A stretch of 64,000 bases of DNA from assembly GCA_965248155.1 (NCBI GenBank), contig CBDFIO010000002.1, positions 1,612,001-1,676,000 of the forward strand, written 5' to 3'. The stretch's first letter is position 1, and the number at the start of each line of letters is the position of its first letter. The notes beneath the pieces are model-generated. The model saw only the letters and a program-made list of their open reading frames with translations, was not told the origin of the DNA and made no database searches. A program made the position numbers and the translations under genes. Positions 46,501 through 54,881 of this stretch are shown in pieces. The DNA is from RFSX01 sp965248155. GTDB taxonomy: Bacteria; Bacteroidota; Bacteroidia; Chitinophagales; Saprospiraceae.

Positions 46501-49500
46501 ATACCTGGAGCTTCAGGTCTTTCCGTAATATTTCTTAATCCTATCTGCAATCCTTTAACCAATCCCAAATTTGGGTTTCCTCTTACAGTTATTCTATGGC
46601 CTTCCGGCAAATATCTGTCGACACCAATCGTATCCACAAAAATACTTCTGTACTCCGCGTCAAGATTAGGCAAGTTTTCAACCAACCATTGATTGTCAAT
46701 AACAAAGGCTTCCCCTTTTGGAACATTCAAGACATTCCTCATTTTCTTTGCCTGGATAAATAAGTCTAAGGCAAAATCAAACATGTTCTGCTCAGGCCAT
46801 ACGATATCCGGATTCTCTAATGCGGTTGCAAGGGTATCTTCCTTGGATAAGGTTAGTGGAATTTCGTATTCATAATAATGACGACTAAAGTCTTTCCCTG
46901 CGCGCAAGAATACAGACACATCTCCATCTTCCATCTCATTATCTTTAGGTTCGGCATGGACAAACATTTGCATTCTTTTAAAAACACGAAGATCCAGCTC
47001 GGTTAATTTATAGATTGAGATTTCACAGTTTTTCTCCAGGTCACAGAAATTCAGCGATAGAGACTTTTCATCCTGCAAGACGTTTGAGAAGGTGCTAAAC
47101 AGCCTTTCTTGTTTGATTCCTCTTGGTAGCACATATCCAAATGGTTGCTTGCTTTGATTTTCTTCAATTCCTACGGCATCTACATTGAATTCTCCATCAA
47201 AAACACCATCGATATTACAGACTCCCGGTAATCTTCTCCATTGGTTTCTAACCAATTCAAATTCAGCCATTCTAAATGTTTTCTGTGTGCTGAAACCATT
47301 TAGAAGAATTCGCATAAATTGAATTGATCGGAATCCTTCAATTTCATTTATGGCATTCCCGGAATTTAATGGAATTCTAAATCTGTACCATTTCTCTTCA
47401 ACATTGTTTTGTGAATTAACGATGGTTCTTACTTCTCTCACAAAGTCATTCTGGCTTGTATCTATCTCTCCATTGCTATTTGTAATTGGTACCTTGTATT
47501 CGTAAAAGCTTTCGCCTTGATCCAGAGATTGGTTATTGTTAAGATCCTCTTTGTCAGGATTGGGGTTTCCTCTTTGAAAGGTACTTATCTGACGTAAGTC
47601 CGGAGAATTACCTTCAGGATTATTGAATTTTTTATATCGTGTTAAAAGATCTTCATCATTCTGGAAGCATAATTCATCATTGAAGTAACAAAAATTGTCC
47701 GCCGATGGATCTTCGAACACCGTTTGAAGTAAGGAAAAAGCTGCTTCAACCTGATTTAAATAATCAAGAAATTTTACGCGTTCATCCTCGTCACCCAATC
47801 CATCAAATCCTAAATCCTGAGAGGATCTATTGTCATTGTCAAATGCATCATTCGTCGGAATATCAAGCGGAACATCACCCCATTGAGTTTGTCTTATTGG
47901 TACAGTTTCATCCGGAGTAGGAATTGAGTTTTCATAAAATTGCAAATTATCATGCATGAGGTCTTCCGAAACATTTCCCAAATGAAATGTGATAAATCCC
48001 TCCTCATCTAGTTGATGTCCACTACCATCGGGTCTGTCCAGGAATGGATTCAATAACCAAAATTCAATAAATTCATAATTCGCAGCTTGAAAGTCACTGT
48101 TTTGAATATATCTCATGATTCCGGCCCACCGGGTTTCCGGTTCTGCCAAAACCAATCGCTCTTCATCCCTATTGTATTCTGCAATTCCAGCTGATACGCT
48201 TGTTCCTCCCGGAGGATCAAAATTATATGGCCCTCTTTCATCGGGATAGTAACTCATATCAAAAGTGAAAAGATCCGGTAATTGTCCTTGAGGTAGCTGT
48301 CTGTTGAATAACTCTTGCTGATTTATAAATCTCGTATAGGAGTTATCATTATCTGTTGCAGAGGTTCGAGCAGATCTGTCAATCACATACCAATTCATTT
48401 TTGCCCTGTTTGCTCCATAAGCCAAGTCATTGGAAAGTTGAGACTCCGGAAAATCTTCAGTTTCCGGTACACTGGCTAATATCCAACGATTGGGTTGAGA
48501 ACTCAGTGGTAATCCACTAACAGCGCCTTCAAAGTCATCGATACTTACTACTCCGGAATCATCATCAGAGCCATCAAGATTTACAGCTCCGGAATGACCG
48601 GGTTTTAACGCCGCCACTTCAGCCGTAAAATTGATGTTTGATTCTGCATTGGTACTGTAGAATGGTAATTTGTCAACAGCCTTTGTAATCCATGGCGCCT
48701 TATTACTAAAGTCCATATCCAGACCAAAAATCCTGTTATTGATTGGATCATCACCGACGTTTACTTTTTCTGTGAACGGGCGTTCAAACAATCTTAAGTA
48801 CGTAGCTCCTATATAAAAATTATCGTTGACTTCATATTCAGCTCTCAGTCCGAGCATCGTCTTCTGTTGAAGGCTGAATACAGAATTATCCTCGTATGAA
48901 ATATTGATCGGTGCTCCTTGTTGCAGATAAGCTTCATTTATAATTCGAACTCGGCCGATTCCATAATCTACCTCATAGTCCACCCCTTCTACTAAAAGAT
49001 CACTACCTGCTCTAACAGTTACAGATCCTTGTGGGATATTCCAGGAACCTAAAGAATATTCTGAAGAAATCGAAGATTTGTATTTACCCGCCATAACAAA
49101 CTTGTTCTTTACTAAGAACTCACGGGCTATTGTAACTGTAGTATCATACAGTTCTTGAAACTTATATCTGCTTGCGATCACAGGATCTCCAAAAAGAGAA
49201 TCCAAGGATGAACCAAATGGCTCCAATACCGGAAAAACTATAGACCCATTTTGAGGTATTATTGTCACACCATGAACGAAATCAAAGATTCCATCCGGTT
49301 GTGGGTCATTTCTGCTATTCAGTCTATCTAACTGGAAAACATTAAGTAGAGGAATTTTTGGAAAACCGGCTTCAGGTAGAAATTTCTTTAAAGAACCATC
49401 ACCATCATCTTCATAAAAGATATCGAATTCAAAATCATTTTGATTAAGCTGATTTGTCCGCAAAGGATAGACATTTTTCATCATCAGATCCCAGGTCGGA

Positions 49501-51104
49501 TGATTAACCCTTTGGTTTGAACTTTTGAGCATCTTTGTAAATATGACTCCTTCAGATTCTACTTCACCCAAGCTATTGCTATTCGGTATACTTCCTTCAT
49601 CAGTAGTACTACCAACCTTATAGACAGCATCACAATTAATCGTATAAAAGTATTCGTATGATACACTTAGAATCTGATTGGGTCTTAATCTTGCATTTAG
49701 AGAAACAAAACCCAGTTCCGGATTAAAAGTATATTCACTTGGCGATAATCTTCTGCCCCGAAAAACTTCGAAGTCTCTTTGTTGCGTCATTCCATACGCT
49801 GAAGACTTAAGCACATCTGCAGTAAACTCAACTCGCTTGACTGTTTCATCCTCGATCAATTTTTCAAATAGATCATTGCCTCCGTTTTCAGGTAACAACC
49901 TGCCTTCTATATCGACGAGATCTGGGGCCGGCATATTAGGGACATCATATTGTCTAAATGGATCATGATTCGAAAACAGTTCTTCCTTTGGTTCTGCAAT
50001 ATCAGAGACCGCACAAATCATGGTTTGGTTTTGCTGATAATCTGGTCTATCATCAGAAATCCAAACTTCAATATTGGTAACCCGAAAACTATTATTTATA
50101 TAAGGAAGATTTGACAAAGCTTTTTCGTAAGCACCTCTGTGATAATGAGAGATAAAAAAGTGTCTGTTTTCATCATAGTCATCTGGCCTCAATTCATACT
50201 CCTGAAACGTGGCTCCATTCTGAACACTTAAAGATTCTTGTCGTGATCTTTGCTGTGAAGCAATCCCTGTAATTCTAACTCTACCAAATTGTAATTCAGT
50301 TTTTAATCCAAATAGACTTTGCGCTCCCTGAATAAGAGAACTACGTAAGGGAAGGCTTACATTACCTGCTTCTATTGTCTTAATAATATCGTCTTCAGAA
50401 AATTGCTCTGAGTCATATGCAAGTTTAATTTTTCTGTCAAAGTCAAAACTTGCATTTGTATCGTAGTTAAAGCCAAGATTCATTTTATCGCCGATGTTAC
50501 CCTCAACATTCATTTTGATATCCATATCAAAATCAAAGAGTGTAAACTTTCGTGCGCTTTCAAATTGATCGAGCGCTTCGGTGTTTTGATGTGTAACACC
50601 AAATGTAAGATCGATATTTCCTTGTGGTTCTATAGAAATATCGTTGCCTCCAAAAAGGCGATCAATAAGATTTCTTTCAATATTAATTTTTGAAAGTGGG
50701 TCTATTTTTCCCGACCCGGATTTATATTCAGAAGATATTCCTGAAATCTTATCAAAATATTTCCTTTCCTGGTTCTTTGCACTCCATTCAATATACTCTT
50801 CAAATGTCAGGTAACTTGGACTTCTGTAATATTCATCTCCAATCTTTTCCAGGATGAGGTAATTACCCGATTCCGGATCATATTCTACTGTCTGCTCTAT
50901 GTTGGATGGTAATAAGTCGAATGGATTATACTGATCATCATTTATATAATCACCATATCTTTCGTTAAAAGGAATTGTATCTAGTGTAGTTTCCTCAAAA
51001 ACACCTGGTTCAGGTGGAAATATTGAGCCGCTCGCTGATTTAGAGCAAAAAAACAATCCTAATCCCAACAAAAAGCAAAATGTCGTCTTGCTAAAATGTG
51101 TCAT
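43536..51104 (-). CDS. sprA: SprA/Sov, type IX secretion system outer-membrane translocon
   Basis: 2,522 residues, the size range of SprA. Signal peptide (MTHFSKTTFCFLLGLGLFF ... ASGS). Long stretches of alternating beta-strands across the protein form the 36-strand barrel known for SprA. Family motifs include the N-terminal PFDLLPSNIEQTVEYDPESG, GVTHQNTEALDQFESARKF and VSLPLRSSLIQGAQSLFGLK. A Ser/Thr/Lys/Arg-rich insert (about residues 2400-2435) lies near the C-terminus. It is the channel that exports proteins with C-terminal T9SS signals, such as the esterase at 15774. Followed upstream on the same strand by ruvA, a common Bacteroidota gene order. No frame lesion in 7.5 kb. Confidence 0.96.
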   Translation of the reverse strand: MTHFSKTTFCFLLGLGLFFCSKSASGSIFPPEPGVFEETTLDTIPFNERYGDYINDDQYNPFDLLPSNIEQTVEYDPESGNYLILEKIGDEYYRSPSYLTFEEYIEWSAKNQERKYFDKISGISSEYKSGSGKIDPLSKINIERNLIDRLFGGNDISIEPQGNIDLTFGVTHQNTEALDQFESARKFTLFDFDMDIKMNVEGNIGDKMNLGFNYDTNASFDFDRKIKLAYDSEQFSEDDIIKTIEAGNVSLPLRSSLIQGAQSLFGLKTELQFGRVRITGIASQQRSRQESLSVQNGATFQEYELRPDDYDENRHFFISHYHRGAYEKALSNLPYINNSFRVTNIEVWISDDRPDYQQNQTMICAVSDIAEPKEELFSNHDPFRQYDVPNMPAPDLVDIEGRLLPENGGNDLFEKLIEDETVKRVEFTADVLKSSAYGMTQQRDFEVFRGRRLSPSEYTFNPELGFVSLNARLRPNQILSVSYEYFYTINCDAVYKVGSTTDEGSIPNSNSLGEVESEGVIFTKMLKSSNQRVNHPTWDLMMKNVYPLRTNQLNQNDFEFDIFYEDDGDGSLKKFLPEAGFPKIPLLNVFQLDRLNSRNDPQPDGIFDFVHGVTIIPQNGSIVFPVLEPFGSSLDSLFGDPVIASRYKFQELYDTTVTIAREFLVKNKFVMAGKYKSSISSEYSLGSWNIPQGSVTVRAGSDLLVEGVDYEVDYGIGRVRIINEAYLQQGAPINISYEDNSVFSLQQKTMLGLRAEYEVNDNFYIGATYLRLFERPFTEKVNVGDDPINNRIFGLDMDFSNKAPWITKAVDKLPFYSTNAESNINFTAEVAALKPGHSGAVNLDGSDDDSGVVSIDDFEGAVSGLPLSSQPNRWILASVPETEDFPESQLSNDLAYGANRAKMNWYVIDRSARTSATDNDNSYTRFINQQELFNRQLPQGQLPDLFTFDMSYYPDERGPYNFDPPGGTSVSAGIAEYNRDEERLVLAEPETRWAGIMRYIQNSDFQAANYEFIEFWLLNPFLDRPDGSGHQLDEEGFITFHLGNVSEDLMHDNLQFYENSIPTPDETVPIRQTQWGDVPLDIPTNDAFDNDNRSSQDLGFDGLGDEDERVKFLDYLNQVEAAFSLLQTVFEDPSADNFCYFNDELCFQNDEDLLTRYKKFNNPEGNSPDLRQISTFQRGNPNPDKEDLNNNQSLDQGESFYEYKVPITNSNGEIDTSQNDFVREVRTIVNSQNNVEEKWYRFRIPLNSGNAINEIEGFRSIQFMRILLNGFSTQKTFRMAEFELVRNQWRRLPGVCNIDGVFDGEFNVDAVGIEENQSKQPFGYVLPRGIKQERLFSTFSNVLQDEKSLSLNFCDLEKNCEISIYKLTELDLRVFKRMQMFVHAEPKDNEMEDGDVSVFLRAGKDFSRHYYEYEIPLTLSKEDTLATALENPDIVWPEQNMFDFALDLFIQAKKMRNVLNVPKGEAFVIDNQWLVENLPNLDAEYRSIFVDTIGVDRYLPEGHRITVRGNPNLGLVKGLQIGLRNITERPEAPGMGFCGEVWVNELRVTGLQERGGVAGLARLDIQMADLGNFSAAGSYSSLGWGALDQKVNDRAKEEVIEYDFATNLELGKFFPENWGLKIPFYAQYAKSIRNPEFDAYDFDITVEDEFDLVHNQPPETRDTISARNQTIRTIKTFNFTNVRKEKGSGSARKTTANSAQNKSVALPTPKPAETKKPKKPMPWDISNFSFSYSFTEVNFRDPILKADNSKDYKLGLDYNFSRRGGYIEPFKNIKAKSLALIKEINLNPLPNSFSFSSNINRFIATRTFRIPNDPVFEFEDRRFDWERRYDLNWNLTKSIKINFSAFNESYIDELRQVGVAETPEARPWVNEFGKEVDVSSDPGIVKKYWTDNLKSFGRNTNYNHNLSVNYSLPLKYIPYMDWIDIKAQYRSSYSWAAGPLITIDEFGNDIGSIIQNGQNRSITASFNFDKLYDKSKYLKNLDKVGKQSSRTRSRPNTGGLGRDQNNDTVKADTGDRSRKKEKTPGALEKLLLRPLFLLRSIRINYKEDFSTIVPGFTGTPQYLGLSNNLSAPGASFVFGVQPDISVVSPNNWLQKAADNGWITKSRGLNQEVIQTKTQNIDAKIKIEPWKDFKIDVDVEKNYQSNHSEEFKNKSIDPAIDEFQQLALRDVGSFEVSYFAMNTLFDGDFEGLFDKFELNRSAISYRLPNDTSDPHSEDGTNYAQGYGKQSSSVVVPAFLAAYTNKDPNQVSLDLEGDIKSLGYLPKPNWKLRYDGLTKLPWFKDKFSSFNLEHGYSAKLRINSFNSDIEYRATDPYQNLKSNGNYYSRIEIPFIQINEQFNPVIGLSMKTKSDLNLEFQYIKGRTLDLSINTSSELTESRKTEFVFGFGYTIKDSKFLKKKKKRRSSRQTTPTDEQDEEDKNSSRTRGSRRNVSSDRGNDMTFLLNVGFSDNVTLVHELDFGGTPEKSRGLKSLTISPSMDYIINENLTMRVFVDYSATRPYISTSPPVTSINGGITMQMTLN

Positions 51105-51185
51105 TACTTCTTCAATATAATAAAATGTGATTTGCCCTTGTTTTTCGATATCACTGTCATTAAACGTAAATAATATGATTTTATG

Positions 51186-51776
51186 CTAAGATAATTGCCT
51201 TAAAACTGATTTTATTAAAGTTTCTACCTGATCTATGGTAGATTCTCGTGCAAGAACCTCTTCTACTGCTTTGTTTACTTGTGTTTTTTGAAATCCTAAG
51301 GCTACTAACGCAGAAACAGCCTCATCTCGTATCGCCGGTTTGGAATAATTTATTGAATGTGTCACACTCAAAGAATCTTTCGCAATTTTATCCTTCAAAT
51401 CAAGTATTATTCTTTGTGCTGTTTTAGGCCCAACACCCTTTACTTTCTTGAAAGCAGCCACATTATCGGTCAATATAGTTGAGTGTGCTTCTGATGGTGT
51501 CATATAGGACAGAATGACTCTTGCTGTATTTGGACCAATACCTGATACCGAGACTAATCTAATAAACAAATCTCTCTCTTCTTCATTAAAAAAACCATAC
51601 AACGAATGGGCATCTTCTCTTACGATAAGGTGGGTATATAATTTGACAGAATCTAATGATTCCAGCTGCCCATAGGTATTCAAACTAATCTGAACATCAT
51701 AGGCGATTCCACCAATATCCAAGAAGATATTTGTAGGGGATTTGTAAGTTAATTTTCCTTCTAAATAGGCTATCAA
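51186..51776 (-). CDS. ruvA: Holliday junction branch migration protein RuvA
   Basis: 196 residues, usual size. OB fold (MIAYLEGKLTYKSPTN), helix-hairpin-helix pairs (LVSVSGIGPNTARVILS; KVKGVGPKTAQRIILDL) and the C-terminal UBA-like domain (AVSALVALGFQKTQVNKAV) that binds RuvB. RuvA tetramers hold Holliday junctions for RuvB-driven migration. It is the gene before sprA, 81 bp away. Confidence 0.95.
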   Translation of the reverse strand: MIAYLEGKLTYKSPTNIFLDIGGIAYDVQISLNTYGQLESLDSVKLYTHLIVREDAHSLYGFFNEEERDLFIRLVSVSGIGPNTARVILSYMTPSEAHSTILTDNVAAFKKVKGVGPKTAQRIILDLKDKIAKDSLSVTHSINYSKPAIRDEAVSALVALGFQKTQVNKAVEEVLARESTIDQVETLIKSVLRQLS

Positions 51777-51943
51777 ATACTTAAATATTAGCCTGCGAAG
51801 ATAGGAAATAAATTTGTGATTATATTATTAAATATTATAATATATAAAGGACACAATATCAGCTCTTTTGTAAATAACTTCCGTAGTATTTGTTCAATAA
51901 ACTGAAAATCTAGACTTTCGGAGACAGAATTAAGCCTGTTTAA

Positions 51944-52471
51944 ATGAATTGGAAATATATTATTAGCGCTGAAATCATACTTATTGCATCTGCATACATA
52001 AGTTTTATGCCCCCATTTAGCATATCAGAAATTCCATTTACAGCACAAAGTTTAGCAGTATTCTTAATCGCAGCTCTGTTGAATTCAAAAGATTTTTCCG
52101 TATGCTTGATTTTGTATTTATGTCTTGGAATATGTGGCTTACCCATATTTGCCGGAGGAAGCTCAGGATTGAGTCAAATAACCGGAGCTAGCGGAGGCTT
52201 TCTATATGGCTTCTTATTTGCCGGATTATACATTTCTTCCAGAATTAAAGCCCTCCATAAAAAAACTCTATTGAACATCAGTATTGTGTTTTTAATCGCT
52301 ACCATTATCCTGTTTTTATTTGGGCTAGTCCATTTGAGTATAATTTATAATTGGTCAGGCGCTATTGAATATGGGTTCATTCCTTTTTGGAAAATGGCCT
52401 TAATTAAAGCCTTAATAGCGAGTTTGATATATTATCTTCTCAGCAGTCATAATTCTGTTAATACCGCCTGA
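51944..52471 (+). CDS. bioY: Biotin transporter BioY
   Basis: 175 residues with six membrane helices. Motif ISEIPFTAQSLAVFLIAALL and the BioY hallmark GLPIFAGGSSGLSQITGASG are clear. BioY is the biotin-binding S component of an ECF transporter. No ECF A/T components are nearby, so it works alone or with a shared module elsewhere. No BirA site could be identified upstream. Confidence 0.88.
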   Translation: MNWKYIISAEIILIASAYISFMPPFSISEIPFTAQSLAVFLIAALLNSKDFSVCLILYLCLGICGLPIFAGGSSGLSQITGASGGFLYGFLFAGLYISSRIKALHKKTLLNISIVFLIATIILFLFGLVHLSIIYNWSGAIEYGFIPFWKMALIKALIASLIYYLLSSHNSVNTA

Positions 52472-52521
52472 GTCATTTAAGTTATATACTTTTACTCTAC
52501 ATTAATAAGACTTAATTCACA

Positions 52522-53589
52522 GTGGGATTACTAATTTTTTTCTTTGTTCTTTCGATCGCCGTTTCCTTTTTATGCTCTATCCTTGAAGCCGTATTGCTAA
52601 GCGTTACTCCACCCTATGTAAGACAACAAGTCCAAGCAGGAAGTAATACAGGTAAATTACTGAATAGTTATAAAGATGATATCGATAAACCTTTGTCTGC
52701 AATTCTGACGCTGAATACAATAGCACATACTGTAGGAGCTATTGGTGTGGGTGTACAGGCAGGGAATGTTTTTGGCAGTGGTCCCAGCCCGCTGGGGATC
52801 AGTTATGAGTCCATTATTGCCGGTGTTATGACTTTGGCAATTTTAATCCTCTCCGAAATAATTCCAAAAACAATTGGAGCAAACAATTGGAAAGCACTAT
52901 CACCATTTACAGTTAGAACCATTCGCATTTTATTATGGGTCCTGGCTCCTTTGGTTTGGATAAGTCAGTTGATCACAAAGTCACTTAAAAAAGATAAAAC
53001 TAAATCCGTATTGAGTAGGGCTGATTTTGCCGCAATGACAGAAGTAGGTGAATCAAGTGGTGCGTTAAAAAAAGAAGAATCTAAGATCATCACCAATCTT
53101 TTGAATTTTGAAAAACTTACTGTTCGAGATATTATGACGCCAAGAACAGTCGCATTCATGGTAGAAGAAACCATGAGCATCAGTGATTATCTTCAGTCAC
53201 CGGAACTTGGAGTTTTTTCGCGGGTTCCTGTATACAGCTCCGACAAAGACAATGTGACAGGTCTCCTTTTAAGGGATGATATTATGAGAAGTATGATTGA
53301 GGAAGGACATGAGAATCAAAAATTAAAAGACCTGGTGCTGGAAATCAAACAAGTTCAAGATGATCTTCCCCTTCCTGAATTATTTGATTTATTAACAAAA
53401 GAAAAACAACATCTCTATGTTGTGAAAGACGAATTTGGAAGCGTTGTTGGTCTTGTTACTATGGAAGATCTTTTTGAAACTTTGCTTGGGGTCGAAATAG
53501 TAGATGAGTCTGATAGGGTCATTGATCTGCAACAATATGCCAGAGAAAAGCACGAACAATCTGGTTCATCAGATAATAATACTAAATAG
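52522..53589 (+). CDS. CNNM/DUF21 membrane protein with paired CBS domains
   Basis: 355 residues from a GTG start. The N-terminal DUF21/CNNM transmembrane domain (LSVTPPYVRQQV; ILSEIIPKTIGANNW) is followed by two CBS domains (VRDIMTPRTVAFMVEE; GLVTMEDLFETLLGVEIVDE). It lacks the C-terminal CorC/HlyC domain, so it is the short form. Family members transport or gate Mg2+ or other divalent ions; the CBS pair binds adenine nucleotides. The Dabb lipoprotein follows 5 bp downstream. Confidence 0.88.
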   Translation: MGLLIFFFVLSIAVSFLCSILEAVLLSVTPPYVRQQVQAGSNTGKLLNSYKDDIDKPLSAILTLNTIAHTVGAIGVGVQAGNVFGSGPSPLGISYESIIAGVMTLAILILSEIIPKTIGANNWKALSPFTVRTIRILLWVLAPLVWISQLITKSLKKDKTKSVLSRADFAAMTEVGESSGALKKEESKIITNLLNFEKLTVRDIMTPRTVAFMVEETMSISDYLQSPELGVFSRVPVYSSDKDNVTGLLLRDDIMRSMIEEGHENQKLKDLVLEIKQVQDDLPLPELFDLLTKEKQHLYVVKDEFGSVVGLVTMEDLFETLLGVEIVDESDRVIDLQQYAREKHEQSGSSDNNTK

Positions 53590-53594
53590 AAACT

Positions 53595-54002
53595 ATGAAA
53601 TACCTTGTTTTATTAATGGCCTGTTTTTTAGCCTGCCAGAATTCCCCTGAGCCGAATCTTTCTTCTGAGCCAGCGCCTTCTGCTGAAATCCCATCTGAAT
53701 CAGGATTCATTCATGCGGTTTATTTTTATTTGGGAGATGATATGTCAGAGGAACAAAAAAAGGATTTCAGTTTAGTCCTGGATTCTCTCGCACAAATTCC
53801 TCCATTAAAATCTGTTTATTATGGTCCTCCTGCCATGACTGATAGAAAGGTCGTTGACAATTCCTATGATTATGCCTGGGTTTGCTTCTTTGAAGATGCC
53901 GCTGGTCATGACGCATATCAAGAACATCCTCTTCATTTAGATTTTATAAAAAGATATTCGCCACTAATTAAGGATGTGAAGATCTTTGATAATCTGTATT
54001 AA
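53595..54002 (+). CDS. Dabb-domain lipoprotein
   Basis: 135 residues. Lipobox CFLAC puts the lipidated Cys at residue 14, followed by a Pro/Ser/Glu-rich linker. The rest (FIHAVYFYLGDD ... YYGPPAM ... YAWVCFFEDAAGHDAYQEHP) is a Dabb (stress-responsive A/B barrel) domain, a dimeric ferredoxin-like fold with no agreed biochemical role. It is in an apparent operon with the CNNM gene. Confidence 0.8.
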   Translation: MKYLVLLMACFLACQNSPEPNLSSEPAPSAEIPSESGFIHAVYFYLGDDMSEEQKKDFSLVLDSLAQIPPLKSVYYGPPAMTDRKVVDNSYDYAWVCFFEDAAGHDAYQEHPLHLDFIKRYSPLIKDVKIFDNLY

Positions 54003-54020
54003 TGGCTTCTGTGAGCGAGA

Positions 54021-54173
54021 CTATAAAATAAAAATCTCAGAGTTGCCGTCGTTCTCAATAAGTGCCATTCTTTGTTCCTCCTGTTCTTTATAATACATAT
54101 AAATGAATGTTATTATGGCCCCAAAAAATCGACCTATGGTAACAATTGGGATTATAAAGTGTGATAAGCTCAT
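54021..54173 (-). CDS. Small membrane protein, 50 residues
   Basis: ATG (complement of 54171-54173) to TAG (complement of 54021-54023). One membrane helix (IIPIVTIGRFFGAIITFIYM) is followed by a charged tail containing YYKEQEEQRMALIENDGN. Small Bacteroidota membrane proteins of the DUF6249 type have the same layout and a similar KERMALIEKG motif after the helix (family knowledge). Its codons look like real coding sequence and no other gene uses the interval. Function unknown. Confidence 0.6.
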   Translation of the reverse strand: MSLSHFIIPIVTIGRFFGAIITFIYMYYKEQEEQRMALIENDGNSEIFIL

Positions 54174-54244
54174 GTTACTATTTTCAGCTTAGCCGAGCAC
54201 TTATCTAAATTGGTTCAATATGGCTATGACCGTTTTGGCATGGG

Positions 54245-54796
54245 TTAATCCCATGCATTTCTTTCTTTAAGACCAGTGATATGAGCCAAGTGATGTTGAC
54301 TGTGCCAGCCATACAATGAGAGCATTATATCCAGGGATAAATCTTTATTCCATTCAGGATGATGGAGCGTCCATTTAAATTCCTCTTCTTTCATATTCTT
54401 TATTACACACACCAATCGTTTATGTATTGAATTTATCATTACTAATGACACTTGAGGATCGATGCTTGTTGCATCTTTCATTTCGGCCCAGGCGGCTTGG
54501 TCATAGGGTTTGATGTTTGGATTGGTCTCCGTAAGGGCCAATTTAAATCGTATAAGACAATTCATGTGGCTGTCTGCGATATGATGAATTAGTTGTCTTA
54601 CAGTCCACCCTCCAGGCCTATAATTTGTATCTATTTGAGAATCGCTCATGTCTTTCAATACATTTTCAAGCTGGTCTGGTAAATCAATTAGAGCTTGAAG
54701 AGCATCCTCTCTACATTGCTTATCATAAGTATCCTGAACAACAAATCGCTCGATAGGAAATTTTAATTTTTCCAGTTTATCATCTTCAACATTCAT
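54245..54796 (-). CDS. DinB/YfiT-type putative metal-dependent hydrolase
   Basis: 183 residues. The four-helix DinB bundle keeps its three metal-binding His: one in RQLIHHIADSHMN and two in GWHSQHHLAHI, where the last three His form the H-x3-H pattern. The N-terminus LEKLKFPIERFVV and the WTVRQL segment are those of the YfiT/bacillithiol-transferase-like group. The thiol cofactor, if any, in this organism is unknown. Confidence 0.88.
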   Translation of the reverse strand: MNVEDDKLEKLKFPIERFVVQDTYDKQCREDALQALIDLPDQLENVLKDMSDSQIDTNYRPGGWTVRQLIHHIADSHMNCLIRFKLALTETNPNIKPYDQAAWAEMKDATSIDPQVSLVMINSIHKRLVCVIKNMKEEEFKWTLHHPEWNKDLSLDIMLSLYGWHSQHHLAHITGLKERNAWD

Positions 54797-54881
54797 ATTT
54801 AAAAATTTTGTTTCATTATTATTGTAACATTTGCCCGAATAATAGGATCGTCTTTATATCAATAGAATATATCTGTAAAAT

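Noticed and set aside
43536..51104. Several 60-107-codon plus-strand frames inside sprA
   Set aside because: They are antisense to a strongly supported gene, lack motifs and have unlikely compositions; treated as chance frames.
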